DNA of 48,513 nucleotides from Seminavis robusta (taxonomy: Eukaryota; Bacillariophyta; Bacillariophyceae; Naviculales; Naviculaceae). The translations under genes were made by a program, and so were the position numbers. Location of the stretch: positions 1-48,513 of the forward strand of contig CAICTM010000792.1 of assembly GCA_903772945.1 (NCBI GenBank), read 5' to 3'. Of the stretch, positions 24,501 to 34,628 are shown piece by piece. The notes under the pieces are model-generated. The model did not search any database. It saw only the letters and a list, made by a program, of their open reading frames with translations, and was not told the origin of the DNA. Every line of letters begins with the position of its first letter. Position 1 is the first letter of the stretch.

Positions 24501-25879
24501 TTACTCGGAAGCCATTTCCATTTGGTGTCGAGCCTTGACAAAGACACCCACCAGAGCTGCCGTTTGAATCTTTTCGCTGGTTCCAAAGGCAAGACGATGT
24601 TCAATGTCACTCATTCCATCCAACATGGTCGCCAGAGCAGGCCCCGGCAAATCGAGAGCCGTGATTTCAAATGTGAGTTCCTGCAAAATGTCCACGAGGG
24701 CGTACCCTTTTGTTCCACACAGCTTGAGGATATCTGTCACGGCCGTTTGCATGGATTGATTCAGGAGCAGATCTAGAATGATGGTAACGTCCGTAGGCAG
24801 CGGTGCCCCCGACGTTTGATAGACCGTGGTTCCATTGATTTCGTCCGACGACATGGATGTGGCCTGTAGTAGATTGAGTACCCGACGCATATCTCCCCCC
24901 GAGAGTCGTAAAATGGCATCCATTCCGTCGGGTGTTGTGTTACAGTGTTCCTTTTGGGCAATTTCCGTGAGACGTCCTTCAATTTGGTCTCGTGCCAAGG
25001 GTGCAAATCGGAATCGAGTACATCGACTTTGCAAGGCGGGAATGATTTTGGAAACGTAGTTGCAAATCAAGCAAAACCGGGCATTGCTGGTGTATTTTTC
25101 AATAATGCGACGGAGTGCAAATTGGGCGTCGTTGGTCATGGCATCGCATTCATCTAGAATAATCAATTTGATCCCCTTGCTAAAGAGTTGCTTTGTCCCG
25201 GCAAATTCTTTGATTTGATTGCGAACCACCTATTATAATGCCCAATGATCCGTACAGTAAAAAGTGGGAATAGATAGAGGAAAGAATACAGGTTGATGCA
25301 AAAGTTGAGCCAAATCCAATGACGGTATACCAGTCTATATGATGTCTGACACGACGTACATCAATTCCCCTGGCATCACTGGCATTCAATTCCAACGTCA
25401 TACTCTTGTAGGCTGCATGACTCCCATACATCTTCTTGGCTGCCGCTACGATTGTCGAAGTTTTTCCTGTAGTACGGTAGCGAGCAGTTCAAAACACTGG
25501 GTTAGTTAGTTGTTGGATTGTATGCGATGGTCAGCTCAAAATGTTGCGCAGTCTTCGTACCAGTCCCAGGAGGCCCATAGAGGAGAAGGTGAGGGAGCTG
25601 ATCTTGCTCAATCAGGTTTTTGATAATCTGTATAATGTCGTCATGAGCCACCAAATCGTCCAGTCTGCCATGTCAATCCACACCGAAAGAGTGAGGAAAT
25701 CGTTTGCAATGATGTGAATGGTACCCCCTCTTTTCTCTTTATTAAAACATCACTTACTTGTCAGGCCGATATTTCTCTACCCACGGAAGTTGATTCCATC
25801 GTTCCTCGGCTTTCTTATCCTTATGCTGCTTTCCGTCCACCTCCATGGTCTTGACGCCGCCGTCATCAGTTCCCGTCAT
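24501..25879 (-). CDS. RFC5: replication factor C subunit 5 (clamp loader small subunit)
   Basis: Minus-strand exons in order are 25758-25879, 25561-25664, 25360-25466 and 24501-25229. All introns are GT-AG (93, 94 and 130 bp) and give 353 aa, close to the usual ~340. The sequence contains the small-subunit N-terminus (LPWVEKYRPDKLDDLVAH), Walker A GPPGTGKTST, the RFC box LNASDARGIDVVRNQI, Walker B LIILDECDAMT, sensor 1 LICNY, the SRC arginine finger motif QSRCTRFRF, and sensor 2 SGGDMRRVLNLLQ. These and the C-terminal collar (DIEHRLAFGTSEKIQ) fit human RFC5/yeast Rfc3 better than the other subunits. It loads the PCNA clamp at primer-template junctions with RFC1-4. Walker B has DECD rather than the commoner DEAD. 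Start: the first ATG upstream of the conserved block, with nothing conserved before it. Confidence 0.93.
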
Positions 25880-26418
25880 TGTTTTCTATTATTATGAGTA
25901 ATTATTATTCGATCTTTCTTGCTTCTGTCTTTTAGACTTTTCCAAAGGTTGATGCCGTCAGCAAGAAAATAATCTTCTGCTAGCTAGTAGTTCGTTACGT
26001 AGAAGGAAGAGAACAGAGTCAACAACGGCGCAAAAGAGACAGTCCAACAAGAAGCTACGATAGCTTTCTGGACCATTCAGAAGGAGACAAGATGGGGATC
26101 TTCGTGGAGCGGGCTGGGGTGTCGGCGGCAAAAAAGCCAATGCGATGATTGCTACACGGTAGATTGCGCCTTAAATCTTCAACGAGAAAGAATTATGGAA
26201 GGACAGCCAGCTTGCGGTCCCCTCTCCCCTCACCACGCATTTTTCTAAAGGCCAAGGTTGCAAGGGCTATGATAAGATTCGATTCTATTTCATCACCTTT
26301 TAATTAAGATCGTACAGCAGCTAGTAGGGAAACCGCGCCCTAGCTAGCTACTAGCTAGGCACACATCTGAGACAGCAGCAGACATCCCACGCTTCTACCT
26401 ACAACCAGCTTGGCATTT
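25880..26418. other. intergenic: RFC5 promoter and downstream neighbour end
   Basis: No coding frame is supported. The first 150 bp are AT-rich (ATTATTATTCGATC) just upstream of the RFC5 start and are the likely promoter. TAGCTAG words cluster at 26340-26358 near the 3' end of the ankyrin-like gene. Confidence 0.5.
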
Positions 26419-27897
26419 TCAAGTATTCTTCCTCCGCAATAAAAAGTCTCGAAGCCAAGCCTGAATCTCAGCATCACGGCAGCTTTCCAGCAAACCACTT
26501 TCATAGAATGGGCAACCATTTGAGAGAGCGTATTTCAAGACCTCCAAACCACGGAGAGCAGCAAAGCTTGTGAGACCACTGTCCCAAGGACAGCCATTCT
26601 CATGGGCATACTTCAGGGTTTCCAGCTGTCCGCCATAAAGCAGCAAGGCATGTTGAATCGTCCCAAGGACAGCCATTCTGATGTGCATATTTGAGAACCT
26701 CAAGATGACCCCACTGAGCAGCCCTGTCGCATGTATGTTTGTCCCATGGACAGCCTTTTCATGGCATATTCAGCATTTGAGGTGACCATTCAGCGCAGCC
26801 AATTCGCATGTACCTCGGTGCCCTTCACCCCATGCACAACCATGCTCATGAGCATACTTAAGTGCTTCTAGGTGGCCATTTGCAGCAGCACAGTTGCATG
26901 TGTGTTCATTCCACGGACAGCCAAGTTGATGGGCATATTTGAGACATTCCAAATGGCCACACAAAGCAGCGGCAGAACATGTGGCTTCATCCCATGGACA
27001 GCCATTTTCATGGGCATATTTGAGGCATTCCAAGTGGCCATTGTTGGCAGCAAGTCGGCAAGTTTTTTCAGCCCATGGACAGCCATTTTCATGTGCATAT
27101 TTGAGACATTCCAAATGGCCATTTTCAGCAGCATAGCGGCATGTACATGTAACATCATCCCATGGACAACCATTTTCATGTGCATATTTCAGGCATTCCA
27201 AATGTCCATTTTGAGCTGCGCAGCTGCAGGTGCCGTGTTCCCAGCAACAGCCATTGTTATGGGCATATTTGAGACATTCCAAGTGGCCATTCTTGGCAGC
27301 CAATTGACACGTGAATCCACCCCATCGACAGCCATTTTCATGGGCATATTGGAGCACTTGAAGGTGACCGTTTTCGGCAGCATTATGGCAAGTCCAGCTA
27401 TCCCACAGATGACTCTTATTTCGGGCCCATTGAATAACTTGAAGACTGCCCACTTTGGCAGCTGCAGCACAGAGATCATTACCCTTGATCTGTCCACCAG
27501 TGCCAGAGCGACGGTGGGTGAACCAATACTCTGCTCGCGTAACATTGGAGAAGGTAGCAGTGTAGAAAGTAGTGGTAGGGGTTGCAGGTAGCTGTGTTCT
27601 AGCCATATAGGGTTCACCATAACCATACTCATCGATCTGTTCCTCATACTCAATGATCTTTGACGGATTTTCCTCAGTTTCACAATAAGCCAAATAGAGA
27701 TCTTTCATTTTGTGGCAGACAGGGGCAACAAAGGCATATTGCCCCATACCAAGATAGGGCAGAATTTGCTTGACCCAAAGATCCGTTTGGTTCAGGAAAT
27801 CATCATTTGGCGATTCAGCTGGCTCTGCCCGCATCGTTGCTTTCTCATGGTGACATCCAATGGCTTTGCCGTTAACACACGTGGTAGACATAGACAT
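26419..27897 (-). pseudogene. ankyrin-like repeat protein with frameshifted 3' end
   Basis: The ATG at 27897 is the first in frame; the open frame extends upstream only without an ATG. An N-terminal F-box-like helix region (DLWVKQILPYLGMGQYAFVA, then VCHKMKDLY) precedes about 12 repeats of roughly 26 aa with consensus AAxNGHLECLKYAHENGCPW. This is the degenerate ankyrin type common in algae, amoebae and giant viruses. The intact frame stops at 26770, after eight full repeats and the start of a ninth. The repeat pattern resumes in other frames down to 26419 (GGQLETLKYAHENGCPW, then LRDFLLRRKNT). About five apparent 1-nt deletions explain this: four clustered at 26750-26775 and one near 26650. 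F-box/ankyrin proteins are usually substrate receptors of SCF ubiquitin ligases; that role is inferred. A truncated ~375-aa product could still be made. Confidence 0.7.
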
Positions 27898-28220
27898 GTA
27901 CGAGATACGAGTAGCTATTGTATCCAAGAAAAACAGCAGTAGATACACAACGATGGTGCCTGTCTCGAGTGGTGATGTTTGCTGTTGAGCGCCGAGCGCG
28001 GTAAGTGCCAAAATAAGCCAGCAGGCTGCATCCAAAGGCTTCGGTCTCCGTCTTTTCGAAGTTTTTCCCCTTCCTAAGACTCTTTTGGGCAGGGTGCCAG
28101 GGCAAAGTGCGGGCAAAGGAACAATTGCAATTCTACCGGTACTAGTAGATTAGAGGGCACTTGTCTCTCTGGGCAACAAGCAAAGCCACATTATTTAGAA
28201 TTCAACTGAGCTAGCTAGTT
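27898..28220. other. intergenic: 5' region of the ankyrin-like gene
   Basis: The frame upstream of the ankyrin-like ATG stays open to about 28116 but has no ATG and reads like leader sequence. A CTACCGGTACTAGTAG word sits at 28132-28147. The left limit of the palindromic arm lies here or further left but cannot be set, because the partner sequence is beyond the window edge. Confidence 0.5.
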
Positions 28221-29299
28221 TCAAGAGGATTTTTTCTTCAAGATAGCAGCAAGTTTCACTTGTGCCTCCGTTTTCATTGCATCCGTCATGTGCTCGTGGT
28301 CGCAGGGGCTCAAGCATTTGTTCAGCCAAAAGATTGACTCTTGCCGATCCTTGGACAAGCCATACTTTCCATTGGAAAAGCACATGCCCATGATATAGGC
28401 GGCATAGTCCGAGCCTTCCGTGGCAGCCATGGACAAGTACACGAGACCTAGCTTGGCATTCTTGTTGACACCCACCCCGTCACACAGACAAGCTCCTAGA
28501 TTGGCTCTGGCGGGAACGTGCCCCAGCAAGTGTGCTTCCTTGTACCACCGAAAAGCCTGTTTCCAGTCCAAGGGGAAACTTGCTTCGCCCAGCTCGTAGT
28601 TGATGGCAGCTTGTTCCATGGCCTGCGGATCACCGTCATTGGCTTTTCGTAGCAGCTCCTCGGCCGCCTTTTTATCCTTGGCGGCTTGTTCCCATTTGAT
28701 GACCAAGTCTCCTTCAATGGCTCCAGTTTCAATCAATGTTTCAATCAAACTCCTATGTTGCGGTGCGGGCAAGAGACGCGTTCCCATCTTCTCATTTGTC
28801 ATGGGGGACCGGAGGAGTGCACAGCCGCGATTATGGTTGATGTGGCTTTGGATGGCTGTCGATCGATGGAAGTGGAAAACACACACACAATTATGAGCTA
28901 CAAACCTATAAATCGAAAGCACAGCAGGATTCTTTGGCATACGTAGCAGATCTTACCCGAACGTTCATACACCCGACCATCTTCCGCTATACGGTAGCAA
29001 GAAAAGAGGGAAACACAAACTAGGATGAGCTTTTGGACGGCTGGCAAAAGCAAGCTATCGAATGCTTCTTGCTTACCCGTTACTGGATCCCATGGCAACT
29101 CTAGAGTAATGGGACATAGCAGATCATCGGCAGGACTCTTTTTGGTTCGTTTGTTGGAACGCTGTTGCTTATTGAGCGATTCCTGCAACCGTTTGCGCAA
29201 CATGGCCGCCGTTCCCGATCGATCCAGACCAGCATCTCGACACTCCCTCTGTAGGTCGCGAAAGGACAGCTCGGCGAGATTGTCTTCGGGAAGTGGCAT
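28221..29299 (-). CDS. SAP/U-box/Sel1-repeat protein (left arm copy)
   Basis: Minus-strand exons are 29077-29299, 28957-28986 (a 30-nt micro-exon) and 28221-28855, all GT-AG, giving 295 aa. The N-terminus has a SAP-like helix pair (LSFRDLQRECRDAGLDRSGT, then LRKRLQESL) followed by KRTKK, a possible nuclear signal. A U-box follows: LLCPITLELPWDPV, AEDGRVYERSAIQSHI, then RSPMTNEKMGTRLLPAP. The C-terminal half has Sel1-like repeats (QAMEQAAINYELG, WYKEAHLLGHVPARANLGAC, YLSMAATEGSDYAAYIMGMC). U-box proteins are E2-binding ubiquitin ligases and Sel1 repeats are protein scaffolds, so a ubiquitin-ligase adaptor is likely; the substrate is unknown. The gene is divergent from the kinase-fold gene and has an almost identical mirror copy at 47526 onward. 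Confidence 0.87.
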
Positions 29300-29702
29300 A
29301 CTAGTCAATCGTCTGTCTGTATGGATTTTTTGATTTCGACTCTCGGCGAAAATGACAACAGTCAAGACAATAGACACCTCATGATGGCAACGATGGACAG
29401 CGAGCCGTCCTGTCGCTTCGATCTTTCGCTCGAACGTTCCACGATTTCTGAAATTGAAGAGCGAACGTGGGAATTCGAAGTCAGCATGAGTCACAGTTAT
29501 TAGCAGTCACAGTCCAGTCGCGCACCTCGTGGGCTTCAGGTCAGGGTGACGTGGCGAGGAAATCGAGAGGTGAAAGAAGAAAATCCTGTCAGGAAGCCAA
29601 AAGTGAAGAAGAGCGCCCTCGATGCTGCCGCTATGGGTATCATTGCGTCTTCTTAGTTAATAGACCAACTACATTTGTTCCACAGGAGATCCCGCCATCG
29701 CC
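29300..29702. promoter_or_regulatory. shared divergent promoter region with TGACGT element
   Basis: These 403 bp separate two divergent start codons (29299 minus, 29703 plus), so both core promoters must lie here. A TGACGTGG word occupies 29547-29554. TGACGT is the core of the CO2/cAMP-responsive elements described in Phaeodactylum promoters, but one copy can be chance. No obvious TATA box was seen. Confidence 0.5.
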
Positions 29703-31545
29703 ATGAGAAGGAGTGGGAAGCCAAGGATGTTGCCTCTCCTGATTGCTTGCCTGCCTCTGGCCAATGCCTTTGTGACACAATCTGTACTCCAAAAATCGTC
29801 CACTGGAGCACGCCCACAACACCAAATACCATTGCAAGGCATTGACGCTGATGAATGGGAGTCAGACTTTGATGACTTTGACGACAGCAATGACGATGTC
29901 TTGAAACTTTCCGATGTTCTCCAGTCCAGAGGAGCCGACGATTTGTCAGCGTGTCGGTCCAGGCAGGTATGTACAACTTGATTGTACAGTTAGTATGTTT
30001 TGTACAGAACACTTACATACTTGACGTGCTTTTTCTTCTCTCTAACCCATTATTGGATGGATCTATGGATAGCTCTCACTTGGCAGAGACTTTGTGCTTT
30101 CTGACTTTGTGGGTAACATGGGCTTTGATGAAGTGACAGACTGGGAGTACTACTACGAAAATGAAGACGACGAGAACGACCGAAAAGTGGTCCAACCCAA
30201 TCCCTTTGATTCCGCCACTCCAAGGAGAACGCGATCCAGCAGTGGGTCTGTGGTAAGTACGTTCGTTCTTGTACTTACCTGAATGTTCTGCCTTTTGAGG
30301 AATGGGCCTAAACTTACACTACACTACATGCCATCCACCAATGCATGAACTTGTTGGTTACCCCAGATCCGCCTCTTTCGAGGAGAGCTGGTAGGACCCC
30401 TCGGAGGCAGCCTGTCAGCACAAGGATACGATCGAAGAGTCTTGATTAAAGAATTCTCTGGTGACATGGCCATGGAACTGGCTCGAAACGAACTATTTGC
30501 CATTGCCAAACTACAATCCAACCTCTTGCGAAACGAACAAAGTGCTCAAGACGGAGATTGGTACCGAGCGGCGTCGTCTCGATCGGTCATGGAACGACAA
30601 GACAACAACAATGTGGCACGCCTAATGCATCTCCTCCGAGACAGTCCGTTTGTGGGTATTCTGGGAGAATGCAACCTGGCAGAAATTGACGACATGGATC
30701 CCAATGAATTCTACAGAGCCATGAGTGTCAAACCACCCAAACCCAGCGCCATTTGGATCATTTACGAATATCCCGGCATGGCCAGTGTGGCCAACTATGC
30801 GCAACCTGCCGAATTGAGACGACAAGCCATTCCTCCCAAAAAGGGTTTCTTTGGAGCCGTCGATCCACCGCCGTTGCCAAAATTTGAACAACGCGCCAAC
30901 TACGTCGTCAAGGGCATTCTCAAGGGGGCACTGGAAGCCATGGCACTGCAACACGATGTTGGATTGGTGCATCGGAGTATCGGACGAAGCAGTATCTTGC
31001 TGTCTTCGAAAGCCATGGACAAACGGGAAGCGTCCTCACCCTACACGACATTCTTGTCACAGCTGCACATCAAAATGGCCGATTTTGGATTCGCGGGTTT
31101 GTTGGAAGCGTCCGCGGACGACCCCGAGTTTTGTACCCGTGCACGAACATTTGGCTTGTCCTTTGCCAAAGGGGAACGGTCCATTGCCGTCGCCAACTTT
31201 GCCATTGCCGAAGACATGCATGCTTTGGGATTTGTGGCGGTGGGATTGCTCTTGTCGTCGCTTGCCGAAATCAAGAGTGTCAATGATCCGGTCCCGGCGA
31301 CGGACGAAGATACACTCCAACGATTGCTGGGAGATATTTTTGACAAGGATATCGCCCAATTCCGAGAATACGTCGAAGCCGAGGAAGTCTGGGCCAATCT
31401 TGTGGAACTGCTAGACAGAAATGACAGTGCGGGTTGGAAAGTCCTGGAGACTCTATTCATGGCCAGGGAGCGCGCTGCCAAGTTCAAAGACAGTGAGCTA
31501 ATTCTGACAGCGAGGGGGTTACTGTCCAGTCCGTTCTTTGAATGA
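29703..31545 (+). CDS. plastid-targeted kinase-fold protein lacking the HRD aspartate (left copy)
   Basis: Exons are 29703-29966, 30073-30252 and 30367-31545, all GT-AG and phase 0, giving 540 aa. The N-terminus is a signal peptide (MLPLLIACLPLANAFVTQ). The NAF site resembles the diatom ASAFAP plastid-targeting motif, so import across the complex plastid membranes is likely. An acidic linker follows (DADEWESDFDDFDDS). The C-terminal domain resembles a protein kinase: VLIKEF supplies the usual Lys, GLVHRSIGRSSILL sits at the catalytic loop, and KMADFGFAG is the DFG motif. The HRD Asp is replaced by Ser (HRS), the following Lys and Asn are changed, no glycine-rich loop is evident, and no APE is visible. 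It is therefore probably a pseudokinase or an atypical kinase. Its partner and role are unknown. Confidence 0.83.
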
Positions 31546-32710
31546 ACGACCACAAGGAAGCATGGAAGCATACAGTGTAGTTCGTACTTCGAATCACCAC
31601 ACCAGCGCGCAAATGGAGATCCAAATCAACAAATTCGACTGTGGATTCAGCCTGAACCTGGATGATTGACCAAGTAACAGAGCAGCCAGTGCCTCTCAAC
31701 TCGACTCGACTCTAATGCTTAGCTAGCGAACTCGGTTCATTCGTTTGGACAAAGATCAGTGCTCGTTTTGTATGTACACTGATATTTGCCTATTGAGCTT
31801 TCCTGCACAGCTATTTCTTCACGGTGCGTCTTCCATTGGTTTGGGGTAGTCTCATGAGCAGAAATGTATCCACCTCTTTGTGCTTACTGCCAGTGTTTCC
31901 CTTCTGTTGACTTTCAATACATTAGAACTTCCATCGGTGAGAGAATAGTCTCATCAAACCGCGTGTTGCTTTGTTGCCTTCAGGATCCTCCTATGTAGCC
32001 TCAGAGAGCTCCTAGAAATCCCTTCCCCGAAGATCCTCTCCGGTTGGTTGCATCTCAAGCAACTGAGGGACAGATCCAACTACTACAGCCTCTACTACGC
32101 AATCAACTTCCTGCATCCCCAAAATAAGAAGTTCGCTACAAAAGCCAGCCTTGGGAATCCCCGAGAATTCAAGCATCGTCTCTTCTGAACTTCATCGCCG
32201 CGTAGCAAAAGGGAAGATTCCATACTCCACCGACCACCGACCGCTGTAGTAATAGGTTGTGCAGAGAATAGTATCGTGTGTCGTCTTGAAGCATCATCCG
32301 GTAGGTACCAGGTATCAGCGGAGTCGACGAAGCAAGTCTCAACGGGAACACATAGCATGGATGAATGGTGCGGACCGAACCCTTCGCAATGGGGCCTTGA
32401 CAACCAAAGCCAAATGCATCCAATCGAGAGTGTCAATTGAGTAATCTTAGATGGTTGAACTCAAGCTCCCCGACTATCTGTTGCGCAGTACATGTGGCAA
32501 CACCACGAAAACTAGCACCCGAAGCAGGTTGGAACTGTGATAACTCGAGGCAACATGAGAAGCCCAGGGTTGTTCCTATTCCAATCGAGTCGACAGGGCT
32601 TCGGCTCCTTATTACATCCCTCCCCACAATAATACGTGTAAGCAAACAGGAAAGCAACCAACGAGATTCGAACAATACAGCCACCTTGGCTAATAAAACA
32701 AAAGCCAACC
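31546..32710. other. intergenic region
   Basis: It holds the 3' end of the kinase-fold gene and the promoter of the Cys-rich membrane protein gene. Short open frames on both strands (for example minus 32095-32436) show no motifs and are mirrored unchanged in the right arm only because the arms are identical. A 67-bp segment at 32324-32390 is related to 35041-35102. Confidence 0.5.
32324..32390 (+). repeat. diverged direct repeat, copy 1
   Basis: It begins TCGACGAAGCAAGTCTCAAC, includes GGAATGGTG/ACCGAACCCT-type words, and aligns with 35041-35102 with roughly one difference every six to eight bases. The two copies flank the Cys-rich membrane-protein gene in the same orientation. Confidence 0.75.
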
Positions 32711-34628
32711 ATGTGGACCGGGAACTTTTTGAACGCACTTCTCGTCCTAGCGTTGGCATTGTCTCCAGTGATGGGAGAGCCACGAGCGTTTCGACACCTG
32801 GCCAGCGATTTCAGGACATTAGCCGACAGAGACCTTCTTTCCGGGGATTGCCTGGATATTGATGGCAATGCGGTCTGTATCTACTTTGATGCGGGGACTT
32901 GGTCATGTTTAGTAGAGTGGAATGGTGTCGCATGTGATGCATGTGCCATGTGCGAAAGTGGCGATGAATCACCTGTGGGATACTCGTGTGAACTTGCGGC
33001 CCAGGCCGCTGGGGCCACTATGTGCCCAACTGACATGGTCAATGTAGCGTGCACTACAGAGGGGTCTGCTCAGGATTGTTTTATCTTACCCTATGAAGAA
33101 GGTCCCGAGGATTGCATGGATGTTGATGGTAACAATATCTGTCTCGACTTTGACGCTGAGACATGGACCTGTTCAGCCTCATGGAATGGTGTTGAATGTG
33201 ATGCATGTACAGTGTGCGGAAGTGGCGACAAGATGCAAATGGCATACTCGTGTGAATCTGCAGCCCAGGCCGCCGGGGCCACTTCGTGCCCCAGTGAACG
33301 CGTCAATTTACAGTGCAGCACCACAGATGAGATTGCTGCTTTGGGATGCTTCATCTTACCCAATGAAGAAGACCCAGGTACGATATGATGCGAATCGCCG
33401 GGCAGGGATGCAGCAGCTTTCGCCACAGGATATCTAACTCGTTGCTCCAATCTTGTTCAAACCTGATCCAACACCAGCACCTCCTGATGAGACTTTCTTG
33501 GACCCATCCAACCCACCGCCACCAGCAGCCGAGGACGGGAGCACATTTTTGCAAATACCCGTGGCCTCAGTACCGCCAGAGCCGAGTTTGCAAACAAAAC
33601 CTCCCGAAGTACAAACAGTGGCTCCCGACGTACCAACAATACGCCCTGCACAAACAGTCCTTCCCACAACACCTCCCAGCCAAACAGCTGCCCCCAGCGT
33701 CTGTGCAGTGACTGTCGCCAACACCAATGAGACGTGCTCCCAATTGCTCAAGTTTACCACGGCAGCCTGTGATTGCTACAATTATTGTAATGGTAAATTG
33801 ATTGGCTGTCTGGCGTTTGGAGAACGAAGCTCCTTCAGCTGTGCAGGGGAAACTGTGGCGGGTTGCACCAGCGATCAGGAAGAAACTGCCCCAGTAACAC
33901 CCGACAAAGAGACACCCACCTATTCGCCCGAAAGCCCCGTCTCAGTCACTCCCTTGATGCCTATTTGCCAGACGAAATACAACAGCATGCGCACTTGCGG
34001 ATCCAAATGGTCTGCCCCCGAAGTCGACGGCTGTATTGCCTGCTACAGCAACATCTTGAGCGGAGTGTCAACTTGTGGTGATGCAGTGAGCGCTTGTCAA
34101 GATATTCCAATGGAGTGTGAATGTGGAGACTGCATTGAAGAGATATTGGCATGGATTGAGTGCGAAAGTCAACTTTCTTGTCCGGGGCTTCGCTGTAGTG
34201 GTAAGCCCCAGCCGCAGGCTGCCGCTGAGGAAGACGATGATGGAGGCAAGATGGTGGTTCTGATTGTGGGAATTGTGTGCGCGGTCATTGGCTTTGTTTT
34301 CCTCGTTGCTGGATTCTACCTCGTTCATCGATTCCGCTCTGCGAACAAAGAGGAGAGCCCTAAGGCGCAGACCAGTGCTGGCTCTGTGGAACCAAGGCAC
34401 ACGCAAGATGTCTTGGTAGATGAGGAAAAGTCCAGATCCAAGGAGGAGATATTGGAGGGCGGCACACCGGTGCAAGTTTACCAAAAAGAGTTGCCAGTCC
34501 AGGAAGCGGCACCTCAAGCAAGCGCACCTCATGCCAGCGCAGCCCCAGCACGTGGCAATCACATGCCAATGGAGAATGACCTGGATACCAATGCACCCAG
34601 TGACGATGACTCTCTTTTTGAATGTTGA
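32711..34628 (+). CDS. cysteine-rich type I membrane protein (left copy)
   Basis: Exons 32711-33377 and 33478-34628 are joined by a 100-bp intron (GTACGA...ACACCAG, phase 1), giving 605 aa. The start context is CAACCATGT. A signal peptide (FLNALLVLALALSPVMG) is followed by two tandem Cys-rich modules of about 90 aa. Each has a DxDGN loop, W-C, EWNGVACDAC or SWNGVECDAC, CxxC, SCExAAQAAGA and CFILP, spaced like disulphide-bonded extracellular units. Then come a Pro/Thr-rich stalk (PPPPAAEDGS, PTTPPSQTA), two further Cys-rich segments, an acidic patch, one transmembrane helix (VVLIVGIVCAVIGFVFLVAGF, about 34254-34317) and a ~100-aa cytoplasmic tail. No enzyme motif is visible. A surface adhesion or recognition role is only a guess. 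Confidence 0.85.

Noticed and set aside
27898..28116. Upstream extension of the ankyrin-like protein with a hydrophobic segment (VVYLLLFFLD)
   Set aside because: The extension has no ATG in frame and would rely on a TTG start. The ATG at 27897 is more plausible.
28312..29494. Long open frames on the opposite strand of the U-box gene
   Set aside because: They overlap the spliced gene whose domains and splice sites are consistent; the shadows have no motifs.
31041..31571. 176-codon minus-strand frame under the kinase-fold exon (and its mirror at 45254-45784)
   Set aside because: It is a Ser-rich antisense shadow of a conserved coding exon and has no domain of its own.
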